Source: Pseudalkalibacillus decolorationis (GTDB lineage Bacteria; Bacillota; Bacilli; Bacillales; Fictibacillaceae). From it: 64,000 nt of DNA. The translations under genes and the position numbers were made by a program. How positions within the stretch are numbered: the stretch's first letter is position 1; each line of letters starts with the position of its first letter. The stretch lies in the NCBI RefSeq assembly GCF_024609785.1, contig NZ_JANHJQ010000006.1, positions 149,847 to 213,846 of the forward strand. Direction: 5' to 3'. Below are positions 47,233 through 57,054 of this stretch, piece after piece. The notes below the pieces were generated by a model. It was not told where the DNA came from and searched no databases. It saw only the letters and a program-made list of their open reading frames with translations.

Positions 47233-47245
47233 GGAGGACTTAAAA

Positions 47246-47510
47246 ATGAAGGTAACAAAAGCCATTATACCAGCGGCTGGTTTAGGACAAGATTTTTACC
47301 AGCCACGAAAGCCCAGCCTAAGGAAATGTTACCGATTGTAGATAAACCCACCATTCAATATATTATTGAAGAAGCTGTAGCATCTGGGATCGAAGATATT
47401 ATTATTGTTACAGGTAGAGGGAAGCGTGCGATTGAGCCATCATTTTGATAAATCCATATGAGCTAGAAGAGACGTTATCTAGGACAGGGAAAATTAATTG
47501 CAAATTGATT
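47246..47510 (+). pseudogene. galU: galU relic (UTP-glucose-1-phosphate uridylyltransferase)
   Basis: It has a good ribosome binding site (GAGGAGG) and starts [15 protein letters not shown] one-base deletion after GLG then moves the frame; frame-corrected it reads [20 protein letters not shown] and [21 protein letters not shown] second frameshift follows near 47445 (IE-DHFDK region), then YELEETLSRTGK and nothing more. About 85 of 290 residues survive. UDP-glucose for the cell must come from another copy. Confidence 0.85.
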
Positions 47511-47829
47511 TTACGTACCATGTAATGAAGTAATAGTAAAAACCTTAAGGAAGATTCATAATCCTTAAAAAACTGTCTATTTGCTTTTGGACATCCTTAA
47601 TGCGATTTAATAACTGCCTCATCCTAGTCAGGGTGGATTTTTCTCTATCGTTGTTATAAATCCCTATGAACAGTAATTGATGTTTAAAAAGTATTGGTGA
47701 TATTGAGATGAAAGAGTAATTTAGTAGTTAGTAAGAAAGGGTTTTTGATTAAGTACTAACCAACTAAATAAATGTTTCTAAATGCAATTTACATATATAG
47801 TAAGTTAATAAGGAAGGAATTTTTGTAAA
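47511..47829. other. Intergenic region after the galU relic
   Basis: No gene. TTAAGGA/TCCTTAA (about 47551-47574) followed by A-rich sequence makes a weak hairpin. The last 60 bases lead into the aminotransferase with ribosome binding site AAGGAAGG. Confidence 0.4.
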
Positions 47830-48945
47830 ATGAGAGACAGGATATTCCTCTCATCGCCACATATGAGTGATGAAGGCTATGAAATGCTGTATATAAAGAA
47901 AGCTTTTGATACGAATTGGATTGCACCACTTGGGGAAAACGTGAATGAATTTGAAAAAGAACTGGCGATTAAGGTTGGTTCTAAGTCTGCTGCAGCACTA
48001 TCATCTGGTACTGGAGCTATCCATTTAGCTTTAAGAGCAGCAGGAGTGGGTGAAGGAGATATTGTGTTTTGTCCAACGCTCACCTTCTCAGCTACGGTCA
48101 ACCCTATTATTTATCAGAATGCTATTCCTGTTTTTATTGATAGTAATTATGAAACATGGAATATATGTCCTAAAGCTTTAGAAGAAGCTTTTAAGAAATT
48201 TCCGGAAGTCAAGGCTGTTATTGTGGTACATCTTTACGGTTTGTCAGCAGATATGGATAAAATTGTAGAACTTTGTAAAAGGTACAATGTAGTTTTAATA
48301 GAAGATGCTGCAGAGTCTTTGGGCACCTTTTATAAAGGAAAACATACAGGAACCTTTGGTAATTATGGTGTTTTCTCTTTTAATGGTAATAAGATCATTA
48401 CTACTTCTGGTGGTGGAATGTTAGTTTCTGACAATGAAGAGAGAATCGCCAAGGCTCGTTTTTGGGCTACTCAATCTAGGGATCCAGCAAAGCACTATCA
48501 GCATAGCGAATTAGGGTTTAATTATCGTATGAGTAATGTGGTTGCTGGGATTGGTAGGGGCCAACTTAAGGTCTTAGACCTAAGAGTTGAGAAAAAGAGG
48601 CATATTTTTGAGTTTTATAAGAAAGAGCTAGGTGGGCTCGACGGTGTTGAGTTCATGCCTAGTAATGGGTGGAATGAGCCAAATTACTGGTTAAGTTCCA
48701 TGACATTAAGTGGCAAAGTGAGACCTATTGATATTATGGATGCACTTGAAAGCGAGAATATTGAGTCTAGACCAATTTGGAAGCCGATGCATATGCAACC
48801 ATTTTTTCAAAGGTATGACTTTATTGGAACGGATGTTTCTAGGAAATTATTTGATAATGGTGTGTGTTTGCCATCTGATACGAAGATGACGGATGGGGAT
48901 TTGGATAGCGTTGTAGAGATTATAAAAGGTTTGTGGTTAAAGTGA
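47830..48945 (+). CDS. DegT/DnrJ/EryC1-type sugar aminotransferase (PglE-like)
   Basis: This 371-residue PLP enzyme has [17 protein letters not shown] (cofactor phosphate site), [11 protein letters not shown] with the cofactor-contacting aspartate, [16 protein letters not shown] (Schiff-base lysine in NGNK) and [19 protein letters not shown]. It opens [16 protein letters not shown], typical of LegC/PglE aminotransferases. It would convert UDP-4-keto-6-deoxy-GlcNAc to the 4-amino sugar. It lies one base short of the PGT gene (TGATG overlap). Confidence 0.92.
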   Translation: MRDRIFLSSPHMSDEGYEMLYIKKAFDTNWIAPLGENVNEFEKELAIKVGSKSAAALSSGTGAIHLALRAAGVGEGDIVFCPTLTFSATVNPIIYQNAIPVFIDSNYETWNICPKALEEAFKKFPEVKAVIVVHLYGLSADMDKIVELCKRYNVVLIEDAAESLGTFYKGKHTGTFGNYGVFSFNGNKIITTSGGGMLVSDNEERIAKARFWATQSRDPAKHYQHSELGFNYRMSNVVAGIGRGQLKVLDLRVEKKRHIFEFYKKELGGLDGVEFMPSNGWNEPNYWLSSMTLSGKVRPIDIMDALESENIESRPIWKPMHMQPFFQRYDFIGTDVSRKLFDNGVCLPSDTKMTDGDLDSVVEIIKGLWLK

Positions 48946-49586
48946 TGGTATCTTCTAAAGGTGGTATTTATAAAAGATTTATAAAAAGACCAATGGATTT
49001 TATATTAGCTTTGATTGCTATTATAGCTTTCTGTCCAGTTCTTTTAATAGTTGCTATCCTTATAAAAGTAAAGTTAGGAAGTCCAGTATTATTTAAACAA
49101 AATAGACCGGGACTTAATGAAAAGATTTTTACGATATATAAGTTTAGGACGATGACGGATGAAAAAGATCATACCGGGGAATTGCTACCAGACAGTGTTA
49201 GACTTACAAGTTTCGGGAAGTTCCTACGTTCTACAACACTTGATGAGCTACCAGAACTATTTAATATTTTAAAAGGTGATATGTCGATAGTTGGGCCGAG
49301 GCCGCTGTTGGTAAAGTATCTTCCATTATATAATGAACATCAAAAACGTCGCCATGAAGTTAGACCGGGTTTATCAGGCTTGGCGCAAGTTAGTGGTAGG
49401 AATGCTATTAGTTGGGAAGAAAAATTTAATCTCGATTTTGAGTATGTAAATAATGTTAGTTTTTATAGAGATTGGAAAATTATTTTTTTGACCATTAAGA
49501 AGGTTTTCATAAGAGAGGGTATTAATTCAGAGACTACAGCAACGATGGAGCCTTTTAAAGGAAGCATAAGACGGAGGATTAAATAG
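48945..49586 (+). CDS. Initiating phosphoglycosyl transferase (PglC-type)
   Basis: This 213-residue monotopic sugar transferase has one N-terminal hydrophobic helix (residues 14-38, [21 protein letters not shown]), then [20 protein letters not shown], the catalytic [15 protein letters not shown] (DE dyad) and [10 protein letters not shown]. It moves a sugar phosphate onto undecaprenyl phosphate, starting the repeat unit. The ATG overlaps the aminotransferase TGA; an in-frame GTG one codon earlier is possible. With the dehydratase, aminotransferase and acetyltransferase, the loaded sugar is probably a diacetamido-trideoxyhexose. Confidence 0.92.
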   Translation: MVSSKGGIYKRFIKRPMDFILALIAIIAFCPVLLIVAILIKVKLGSPVLFKQNRPGLNEKIFTIYKFRTMTDEKDHTGELLPDSVRLTSFGKFLRSTTLDELPELFNILKGDMSIVGPRPLLVKYLPLYNEHQKRRHEVRPGLSGLAQVSGRNAISWEEKFNLDFEYVNNVSFYRDWKIIFLTIKKVFIREGINSETTATMEPFKGSIRRRIK

Positions 49587-50225
49587 ATGAAAGATATTGT
49601 GATAATTGGAGCAGGCGGGTTTGGAAGAGAAGTTGCTTGGCTTATTGAAGATATAAATAAAGTCAATAAAGAATGGAATATTGTTGGTTTTGTTGATGAT
49701 GATGAAAAAATTCAAGGAACAGAAATTAATGGGTACAATGTTGTTGGTAATGTTGAGTGGTTAAGAAAACAAGAGCTCCATGTAGTCAATGCTATTGGAG
49801 ATCCAATTGTGAAAAAGAAAGTAATGGAAAGAATCGAGTATAGCAAAAACACATACCCAGTACTAATTCACCCTAGTGTAATTTGTTCAGACAAAGTTTC
49901 ATTTGGTGAAGGCTCTATTATATGCCCTGGTAACATTATCACTGTTAATATTGAAATTGGTAAACATGTAATAATTAACTTAGATTGTACTATTGGACAT
50001 GATACTGTGATTGGCAATTATACAACTGTTCTTCCAAGTGTTAATGTTTCTGGTTTTGTAGAGTTAGAGGAATGTGTAAGTGTCGGAACCGGGTCGGCAA
50101 TTATTCAAGGTGTAAAAATTGGTGAAAATACCATTATTGGAGCAGGTTCTGTAGTTGTAAAAAATTTACCCGTTAATTGTACAGCTGTCGGTGCTCCTGC
50201 AAAGCCCATTAAGTTTCATGAATAG
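49587..50225 (+). CDS. Sugar N-acetyltransferase (PglD/NeuD family)
   Basis: This 212-residue enzyme has an N-terminal Rossmann-like sugar-nucleotide domain (DIVIIGAGGFGREVAWLIED) and a C-terminal left-handed beta-helix of hexapeptide repeats (VSFGEGSIICPGNII, IGHDTVIGNYTTVLPSVNVSG, GENTIIGAGSVV). The catalytic histidine is in CTIGHDT. It acetylates the 4-amino group of the UDP-sugar made by the two previous enzymes. It begins directly after the PGT stop. Confidence 0.92.
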   Translation: MKDIVIIGAGGFGREVAWLIEDINKVNKEWNIVGFVDDDEKIQGTEINGYNVVGNVEWLRKQELHVVNAIGDPIVKKKVMERIEYSKNTYPVLIHPSVICSDKVSFGEGSIICPGNIITVNIEIGKHVIINLDCTIGHDTVIGNYTTVLPSVNVSGFVELEECVSVGTGSAIIQGVKIGENTIIGAGSVVVKNLPVNCTAVGAPAKPIKFHE

Positions 50226-50335
50226 CAATAGAAGGTTACTATTCAATAGTAATTAATAGTGGTTCCTATGAAAATGCAGATGCGTTTAGGGTATATTCAT
50301 TGAAAAATAAATTGCTGTGACTGAGGTGGCATAAA

Positions 50336-51592
50336 TTGAAGAAAAAAATATGGTTGTGGAATCATTATGCGACTGATATGTACAAAAACCGAGGGGGACG
50401 ACATTATTGGTTCGCGGAAAACCTGATTAAACAAGGATACGAAGCAACGGTTTTTTGTGCAAATACTTATCACAACAAATCTGAATTTATTGATACAAAA
50501 AATAAAAGGTATGCCACAGATACCTTAGATAACATTCCTTTTGTTTTTGTAAAGACTACAACGGCCCTTGGGAATGGAATTGATAGAGTTAAAAATATGG
50601 TTTTATTTTACTTCAATTTATTTTATGTGGCAAAGGAATATTTAAAGTTGAATGGTAAGCCTGACGTTATTCTTGCTTCTAGTGTACACCCATTAACCAT
50701 GGTTGCAGGAATTCAAATAGCTAAGAAGCTTGGGATTCCTTGTATATGCGAGATTCGAGACTTGTGGCCAGAAGCTATCTTTTCATTTAACAAAGCTAAA
50801 GAAAGAAGCCTGTTAGGACGCGTTCTTACTGCTGGTGAACATTGGATTTATAAAAAGGCAGATGCTCTAATTTTCACTAAAGAGGGGGATACCGATTATA
50901 TAAGAGAAAAGAAATGGGATACTGGACAAGGTGGAAATATCGATCTTGAAAAATGTCACTACATTAACAATGGGGTAGATATAAACGCATTTGAAATATC
51001 ATCTTTTAGAAAGGTGGAAGATGAAGATTTAAGTACAGATAAGTTTAATGTAGTTTATGTAGGAGCAATTCGACCAGTGAATAATGTAGGTAATATACTG
51101 GATGCAGCATCAATCTTAAAAAGTGAGAGTGAGATCCAATTTTTAATATATGGTGATGGTAATCAAAAGGAAATACTGGAAAAGAGAATTGCTAATGAAA
51201 ATCTAACTAATGTGAACATGAAAGGCTTTGTAAATAAACAAACTATACCTTATATCCTAAGTAAATCGTCAGTAAATATTCTTAATTATTCACAGACAGA
51301 ATACAATTGGTCGAGAGGGAACAGTTCAAATAAACTATTTGAGTATATGGCGTCAGGGAAACCAATTATATCAACAGTAAAAATGGGTTATTCAATATTA
51401 GATAAGTATAAGTGTGGAATTGAACTGGGAAGAAGTACACCTGAAGAGTTAGCTAAAGCGATTTTAAAAATAAGAACTATGACCAATCAACAGTATGAAG
51501 TTATGGCTAAAGGTGCAAAAAAAGGTGCAAAGGACTTTGATTTTAAGCTGTTAACTAGAAAATTAATTGATGTTATTGAAGGTGTTCATTAA
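50336..51592 (+). CDS. GT4-type glycosyltransferase (WbuB-like)
   Basis: This 418-residue GT-B enzyme has an N-terminal acceptor domain (HYATDMYKNRGGRHYWFAENL) and a C-terminal donor domain with VYVGAIRPVNNVGNILDAA and FEYMASGKPIIST, typical of family 4. The TTG start at 50336 is 7 bases after GAGGTGG. It adds a sugar to the lipid-linked unit at the inner membrane face. A 110-base gap separates it from the acetyltransferase. Confidence 0.88.
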   Translation: MKKKIWLWNHYATDMYKNRGGRHYWFAENLIKQGYEATVFCANTYHNKSEFIDTKNKRYATDTLDNIPFVFVKTTTALGNGIDRVKNMVLFYFNLFYVAKEYLKLNGKPDVILASSVHPLTMVAGIQIAKKLGIPCICEIRDLWPEAIFSFNKAKERSLLGRVLTAGEHWIYKKADALIFTKEGDTDYIREKKWDTGQGGNIDLEKCHYINNGVDINAFEISSFRKVEDEDLSTDKFNVVYVGAIRPVNNVGNILDAASILKSESEIQFLIYGDGNQKEILEKRIANENLTNVNMKGFVNKQTIPYILSKSSVNILNYSQTEYNWSRGNSSNKLFEYMASGKPIISTVKMGYSILDKYKCGIELGRSTPEELAKAILKIRTMTNQQYEVMAKGAKKGAKDFDFKLLTRKLIDVIEGVH

Positions 51593-51612
51593 TCCAAAAA
51601 TGAGGTATTGCA

Positions 51613-53469
51613 ATGATTAAGTCACTAATAACTGAATATGGGTTGCCGTGGGTTATTAACCGCTCACTCTATTCAGCAAAGCTGAAGATGATGGGAATAA
51701 TACCAAACAGTGAAAAAATGTTTGAAAAAAATATTCATGTAAAAAGGGTAGATATATTTAACCTGAAAATAGAACCGATTGAAGATTTTTTAAAAGAATT
51801 ATCGAGAAAAAAGAAAACAGAAATTATATCTATTGCTAACAATGCAATAGAAGGTAAAATAATGGGTTTTTCTTCGGTTGAACTTGACTACGGAAACCCT
51901 GTCAAATGGCATTATAATCCTATTACCAAAGAAGAAGTAGATAGAAACCTAAAATGGTATCAGATTCCAGACTTTGATCCTAAACGAGGAGATATTAAAG
52001 CCATTTGGGAAGCGTCAAGGTTCACACACTTTTTTTATTTTACTAGGGCTTATCTTATAACAAAAGATAGAAAATATTACGATGCTTTTTCAAATCAGCT
52101 AAATGGATGGTTACATGAAAATTACTATCCTTATGGCGCTAATTATAAATGTGGTCAAGAGGCGACATTAAGAATGATTAATATTTTAATAGCTTATTCC
52201 GTATTTGAATCTTATAGGTTAATAACACCAAAAGATGAAGAAAATGTACGACTGATTGTAGAAGGTAGTTATAAAAAGGTATTATCAAATTTTTTTTATG
52301 CCTATAGGTGTATTAAAAATAACCATACTCTCTCTGAGATAACAGGACTTATAATTGGAGCTTGGTCTTGTAAAGATGAAAGAAGATTAAAACAAGCATA
52401 TGCTTTGCTTGATAAAGAGATTCAAAAACAGTTTCTTCCAGATGGTGGATATATACAGTACTCCTTTAATTATCAAAGATTCGCACTTCAACTAATGGAG
52501 TTTGTGATAAAAATAAGTAAGAAAACTAATATTGCTATATCTGAACGAAGCGAGAACTTAATAAAAAACAGTGCTTACTTATTATATCAAATGCAAGATG
52601 AAACGGGAGATGTACCTAATTATGGATCAAATGATGGTGCTTTAATATATCCAGTCACATCTTGTGGATATAGAGATTATAAACCAGTAGTAAACACAAT
52701 TTTTGCTTTAATTGAAGGCAAAAGGATATATGAACCAGGTGATTATGATGAAGAGCTATTGTGGTTTGGAGATGAGAGATTATATCATATCCCCATTTCT
52801 TTAATTAAAAAGAAACATTCATCGTTTATCAAATCAGGTTTTTATTCTTGGAGACATAATGCTGGCTTTTTAATGACGGTCTTACAAGATTTTAAAACTC
52901 GTCCAGCTCAGTTGGACCAGCATCATATTGATTTATGGCATAAAGGTATAAATGTTTTTTGTGATAGTGGTACTTATTCATATGCAACTGATATTGGTAA
53001 AAACATGGCACTAACTTCAGCACATAACACTGCAATGATGCAAGGCAAAGAGCAGATGAAAAAACGTGGACCGTTTTTAATCTATGATTGGACTAGAAGT
53101 AGAGATGTAAAGTATGCTGATGACGGTTTTACAGGAACTATGATCTCCCAAAATGGTTATGAACATACAAGAAACATAAGAAAAACTGATCGGGGATATT
53201 TGATCACTGATGGAGTTATTGGTGATGGTGAATATTGTGATTTTAATTTTCATACCCCTTGTAAGGTCAAAAAAGTTGCAACAGGATTTGAGTTGTTTCA
53301 TGATGAACACCTAATTTGCAATGTGAAAACTGAAGGGATAGTAGAAGTAAAAAAAGCTTATAGAAGTTTGTATTACATGAAAAAAGATGAGATTTATTGC
53401 GTTTCAATTAGAGGTAAAATGGTCAATAAAAAATGCAGTACCTCATTTGAAATAAGTCTTATTAAATAA
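51613..53469 (+). CDS. Heparinase II/III-family protein
   Basis: This 618-residue protein has an N-terminal alpha-helical toroid (residues about 90-360; WEASRFTHFFYFTRAYL and IKNNHTLSEITGLIIGAW) and a C-terminal beta-sandwich (from about 400; DQHHIDLWHKGINVFCDSGTYSY, TSAHNTAMMQGKEQM). The histidines and tyrosines in these segments correspond to the lyase active site. There is no signal peptide, so it may act on the lipid-linked precursor inside or be exported unusually. Such genes occur in many capsule loci next to uronate-containing polymers, in line with wecC below. Confidence 0.85.
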   Translation: MIKSLITEYGLPWVINRSLYSAKLKMMGIIPNSEKMFEKNIHVKRVDIFNLKIEPIEDFLKELSRKKKTEIISIANNAIEGKIMGFSSVELDYGNPVKWHYNPITKEEVDRNLKWYQIPDFDPKRGDIKAIWEASRFTHFFYFTRAYLITKDRKYYDAFSNQLNGWLHENYYPYGANYKCGQEATLRMINILIAYSVFESYRLITPKDEENVRLIVEGSYKKVLSNFFYAYRCIKNNHTLSEITGLIIGAWSCKDERRLKQAYALLDKEIQKQFLPDGGYIQYSFNYQRFALQLMEFVIKISKKTNIAISERSENLIKNSAYLLYQMQDETGDVPNYGSNDGALIYPVTSCGYRDYKPVVNTIFALIEGKRIYEPGDYDEELLWFGDERLYHIPISLIKKKHSSFIKSGFYSWRHNAGFLMTVLQDFKTRPAQLDQHHIDLWHKGINVFCDSGTYSYATDIGKNMALTSAHNTAMMQGKEQMKKRGPFLIYDWTRSRDVKYADDGFTGTMISQNGYEHTRNIRKTDRGYLITDGVIGDGEYCDFNFHTPCKVKKVATGFELFHDEHLICNVKTEGIVEVKKAYRSLYYMKKDEIYCVSIRGKMVNKKCSTSFEISLIK

Positions 53470-53511
53470 TATTGCATTTAATTATATATAACTATTATGA
53501 GGAGTTATCTT

Positions 53512-54642
53512 ATGAAAAATGGTAAGAGTGGGATTATTATGTTATTTCCTCATCTTCCTAACCCAAGAATGCTCAAAAGAATTAACGCATTAAAAGAAGA
53601 TTACCTTGTGGAAGTAATATATTGGGATAGAGGAACCGAGTTTGATAAGATAAATCAAATTCCTCCAACAATTAAAAAAAATGTAATTCATAGAAAGGCA
53701 AATGAGGGTAATCCATTAAGGAGGATAGGAACAACTATCAAAGTTCTAATGGACGCATTAAAGATTATCCGAGAATCAAAACCACAGTACCTGTATATTT
53801 CTAAATTAGACATGTTGATGATTGGGGTTATATACAAACGTTTTTTTAATAGAACAGTAGAAGTGATTTATGAAGTGAGTGATTTACATTCGCTAGTAAT
53901 TGACAAACAAAAAAAAATAACTAAAAAATTTATTTCAGAAGTTCTCAATAGTACAGAAAAGTTATTATGTAAAAGTATTAATTTGCTTGTGGTAACTTCA
54001 GAATATTTTTACAAACATTATTATAGCGATTTTGTTAATGAAAATAAACTTCTTTTTATTCCTAACACTCCAGACTCACAAGTCTTTAATGATTTTTCAC
54101 GTCGACAAAACCAAAAATTCACAATAGGATTTATAGGTGCTGTTAGATATGCTAAGCAAATTGAAATGCTAATTGAGGCTGCTGAGATAAGTGATGTTAA
54201 TGTTTTTATAGCCGGCAAGGGTGTGGACTATAACAGAATTAAGGAATACGCAAAGGGCAAATCCTATGTTGAAATGTATGGAGAATATGAATATGAAAAA
54301 GAGATTAAGTTTCTTTATGAAAAAGTAAACTGTATTTATTCTGTATATGATGCTAGTAAAAAAAATGTACAAATTGCATTGCCAAATAGACTCTATGAAG
54401 CAATATACACAAGCACACCAATTATAGCAGCAAAAAATACATATTTAGGAGAGATCGTTGAAACACATAAAATTGGAGAAACAGTAAATTATAATGAAAT
54501 TCATGATCTAGTGAATGTAATTAATAGGTTGAAAAATGATGAAAACATAATTAACTGTATAGAAGGTGAAGCATCACACTTAAAAGAAAAGTGGGTTCTA
54601 AAAAACTTTAATAAAAAGCTATTGGATGCTATTAGGACTTAA
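53512..54642 (+). CDS. Glycosyltransferase, GT-B fold
   Basis: This 376-residue enzyme has an N-terminal region KSGIIMLFPHLPNPRMLKRI, the linker YEVSDLHSLVIDKQKK and the C-terminal donor domain FTIGFIGAVRYAKQIEMLIE, with PNRLYEAIYTSTPIIAA near the end. This is a family-4-like transferase often found in Gram-positive capsule loci. The ATG at 53512 has GAGGAG 8 bases upstream; the earlier ATG at 53497 overlaps that site. The sugar is unknown; ManNAcA is a candidate because wecC-wecB follow. Confidence 0.83.
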   Translation: MKNGKSGIIMLFPHLPNPRMLKRINALKEDYLVEVIYWDRGTEFDKINQIPPTIKKNVIHRKANEGNPLRRIGTTIKVLMDALKIIRESKPQYLYISKLDMLMIGVIYKRFFNRTVEVIYEVSDLHSLVIDKQKKITKKFISEVLNSTEKLLCKSINLLVVTSEYFYKHYYSDFVNENKLLFIPNTPDSQVFNDFSRRQNQKFTIGFIGAVRYAKQIEMLIEAAEISDVNVFIAGKGVDYNRIKEYAKGKSYVEMYGEYEYEKEIKFLYEKVNCIYSVYDASKKNVQIALPNRLYEAIYTSTPIIAAKNTYLGEIVETHKIGETVNYNEIHDLVNVINRLKNDENIINCIEGEASHLKEKWVLKNFNKKLLDAIRT

Positions 54643-54692
54643 TCTTTTGGTCCAATAAATAAAGAAAATTCATATAAGATAGGAAGGTTTAA

Positions 54693-55922
54693 ATGGAAAA
54701 TCAAATAAATGTAATAGGATTAGGTTATATAGGATTACCCACAGCTCTAATGTTTGCAAAGAATGGGATTAAGATAGTAGGAACCGATAACAATACTAAT
54801 CTAGTAAACTCATTAACAGAAGGTAGGCTTACTTTTGAAGAAAAAGGGTTAGAAGATCTTTTCCAGGAAGCATTATCTAATGGAATTGAATTCACAACGG
54901 AATATCAAAAGACTCATACCTATATACTTGCGGTCCCAACACCTTATATTCAAGAAAGTAAAAAGCTTGACCCAAAATATGTTATTTCAGCAGTGAATAG
55001 TGTCCTTGATGTCTGTGAAAAAGGAGCAATAATAATTATCGAATCAACAATTTCACCTGGTACAATTGATAAGTATATTCGTCCTGAAATTAAAAAGAAA
55101 GGTTATGTAATTGGAGACGATATTCATCTTTTGCATGCACCTGAAAGAATTATTCCAGGGAATATGATTTATGAACTTGAGCACAATTCAAGAACAATAG
55201 GTGCGGATGATCTTGAGATTGGTGAGAAAGTTAAAGGGCTATATTCAAACTTCTGTAAGTCAGAAATCGTCGTAACGGATATAAGATCAGCTGAAATGTC
55301 TAAGGTTGTAGAGAATACTTATAGAGATATCAATATTGCTTTTGCAAATGAATTAGCTAAAATTTCTCGTACAGATAATTTGGATGTTTATGAAATTATT
55401 AAAATCGCAAATAAACACCCCCGAGTTAATATATTACAACCTGGTCCAGGGGTCGGTGGGCATTGTATTTCAGTAGATCCTTGGTTTCTGGTTGGGGACT
55501 ATCCAGATTTGACCAATCTTATATTAACAGCACGTAAGATAAATGATTCTATGCCTAGACATGTATTAGGGCGAATTAGAGATATTATGAGAGAACATGA
55601 CATTAAAGATATTACAAGAGTTGGATTATATGGATTAACTTACAAAGAAAACGTTGATGATTCAAGAGAAAGTCCTACATTACAACTATTAGAAAGAATG
55701 GACGAGCATTTAGCTTTTGGGGTTAAAGTATTTGACCCATTAGTAAAGACCAGAAATGTAGACCATCAATTTATGAACTTTGAAGATTTTTTAAATGAGA
55801 TAGAAATTCTAGTTATTATGGTAGGACATGATCATATTAAAAATAATATGGATCTTATTAAGGACAAGCTTGTTCTAGATACCAAAAATATCTGTGTATT
55901 TGAAGGTCCATATAAATTATAA
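54693..55922 (+). CDS. wecC: UDP-N-acetyl-D-mannosamine dehydrogenase
   Basis: This 409-residue nucleotide-sugar dehydrogenase has an N-terminal NAD Rossmann motif NVIGLGYIGLPTALMFAKNG, ESTISPGTI, the catalytic HAPERIIPGNM region, the central helix with AEMSKVVENTYRDINIAFANE, the catalytic cysteine in GPGVGGHCISVDPWF, and the C-terminal VGLYGLTYKENVDDSRESP. The HAPERI and DINIAF forms mark the UDP-ManNAc type (WecC/EpsD) over UDP-glucose dehydrogenases. It oxidises UDP-ManNAc to UDP-ManNAcA. The epimerase supplying its substrate is 19 bases downstream. Confidence 0.92.
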   Translation: MENQINVIGLGYIGLPTALMFAKNGIKIVGTDNNTNLVNSLTEGRLTFEEKGLEDLFQEALSNGIEFTTEYQKTHTYILAVPTPYIQESKKLDPKYVISAVNSVLDVCEKGAIIIIESTISPGTIDKYIRPEIKKKGYVIGDDIHLLHAPERIIPGNMIYELEHNSRTIGADDLEIGEKVKGLYSNFCKSEIVVTDIRSAEMSKVVENTYRDINIAFANELAKISRTDNLDVYEIIKIANKHPRVNILQPGPGVGGHCISVDPWFLVGDYPDLTNLILTARKINDSMPRHVLGRIRDIMREHDIKDITRVGLYGLTYKENVDDSRESPTLQLLERMDEHLAFGVKVFDPLVKTRNVDHQFMNFEDFLNEIEILVIMVGHDHIKNNMDLIKDKLVLDTKNICVFEGPYKL

Positions 55923-55941
55923 GGTAAAGTTGGTAGATTAA

Positions 55942-57054
55942 ATGAACAAAAAAGTAATGGTAGTTTTCGGTACAAGACCCGAAGCAATTAAAATGTGTCC
56001 TTTGGTTAAAGAACTAAAATCACGAGATAAATTAGATACGGTACTTTGTGTTACTGGTCAGCATAAAGAAATGTTAGACCAAGTCATGAGCGCCTTCCAT
56101 ATAGTTCCAGATTATGATCTTTCAATCATGAAAGCAAAACAAACATTATTTGATGTGACCATAAATATCCTGGGAAAAATAAAAAGCGTTCTGGAAAAAG
56201 TAAAGCCCGATGTGGTTTTAGTCCATGGGGATACTTCTACAACTTTTGTAACAGCACTAGCTTGCTTTTACTTACAAATCCCTGTTGGTCATGTTGAAGC
56301 TGGACTCAGAACGTATAATATCTTTTCTCCATATCCGGAAGAGTTTAATCGCCAAGCTGTTGGAATTGTAGCAAAATATAACTTTGTCCCGACTGAAATG
56401 TCTAAAGAAAATCTTTTAAAAGAGGGTAAAGATTCTTCTACTATATATGTAACTGGTAATACTGCTATAGATGCACTTAAAACAACGGTTAGAGATGATT
56501 ATTCTCATGAACAGCTTGATTGGGCAGCAGGTAGCAAACTTATTATGATTACTGCACATAGAAGAGAAAATCTCGGTGAACCAATGAGAAATATGTTTAG
56601 GGCTATCAAGAGAATTATAGATGAGCAACCAGATATTAAGGCGATATATCCTATTCATATGAACCCAGTAGTGAGAGAAGCAGCTAATGAGATTTTAGGA
56701 AGCTGTGCCAGAGTAAGACTCATTGAACCTTTGGAAGTTTTGGATTTCCATAATTTTCTTTCAAGATCCTATTTAATACTGACTGATAGTGGCGGTATTC
56801 AGGAGGAAGCTCCAAGCTTAGGTAAACCGGTAATGGTTATGCGTGATACGACTGAGCGACCTGAAGGTATAGCAGCTGGTACATTGAAACTGGTTGGAAC
56901 CGATGAAGAGGTTATTTATCAGACTTTTAAATTGTTACTTGAAAATAAAGCGGCGTATGAAAAAATGAGTCAAACTAGCAATCCTTATGGTGATGGGTTT
57001 GCGAGTAAGAGGATAGCGGATGTATTATGCCAATGCAACGTTAACATGATATGA
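55942..57054 (+). CDS. wecB: UDP-GlcNAc 2-epimerase (non-hydrolysing)
   Basis: This 370-residue GT-B-fold epimerase has VVFGTRPEAIKMCPL, CVTGQHKEMLDQV, VLVHGDTSTTFV, GHVEAGLRTYNIFSPYPEE, ITAHRRENLGEP and DSGGIQEEAPSLGKPV. These are all of the WecB/MnaA signature elements, at normal length. It makes UDP-ManNAc from UDP-GlcNAc for the dehydrogenase before it and possibly for teichoic acid linkage units. It is the last gene before a 570-base gap. Confidence 0.93.
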   Translation: MNKKVMVVFGTRPEAIKMCPLVKELKSRDKLDTVLCVTGQHKEMLDQVMSAFHIVPDYDLSIMKAKQTLFDVTINILGKIKSVLEKVKPDVVLVHGDTSTTFVTALACFYLQIPVGHVEAGLRTYNIFSPYPEEFNRQAVGIVAKYNFVPTEMSKENLLKEGKDSSTIYVTGNTAIDALKTTVRDDYSHEQLDWAAGSKLIMITAHRRENLGEPMRNMFRAIKRIIDEQPDIKAIYPIHMNPVVREAANEILGSCARVRLIEPLEVLDFHNFLSRSYLILTDSGGIQEEAPSLGKPVMVMRDTTERPEGIAAGTLKLVGTDEEVIYQTFKLLLENKAAYEKMSQTSNPYGDGFASKRIADVLCQCNVNMI

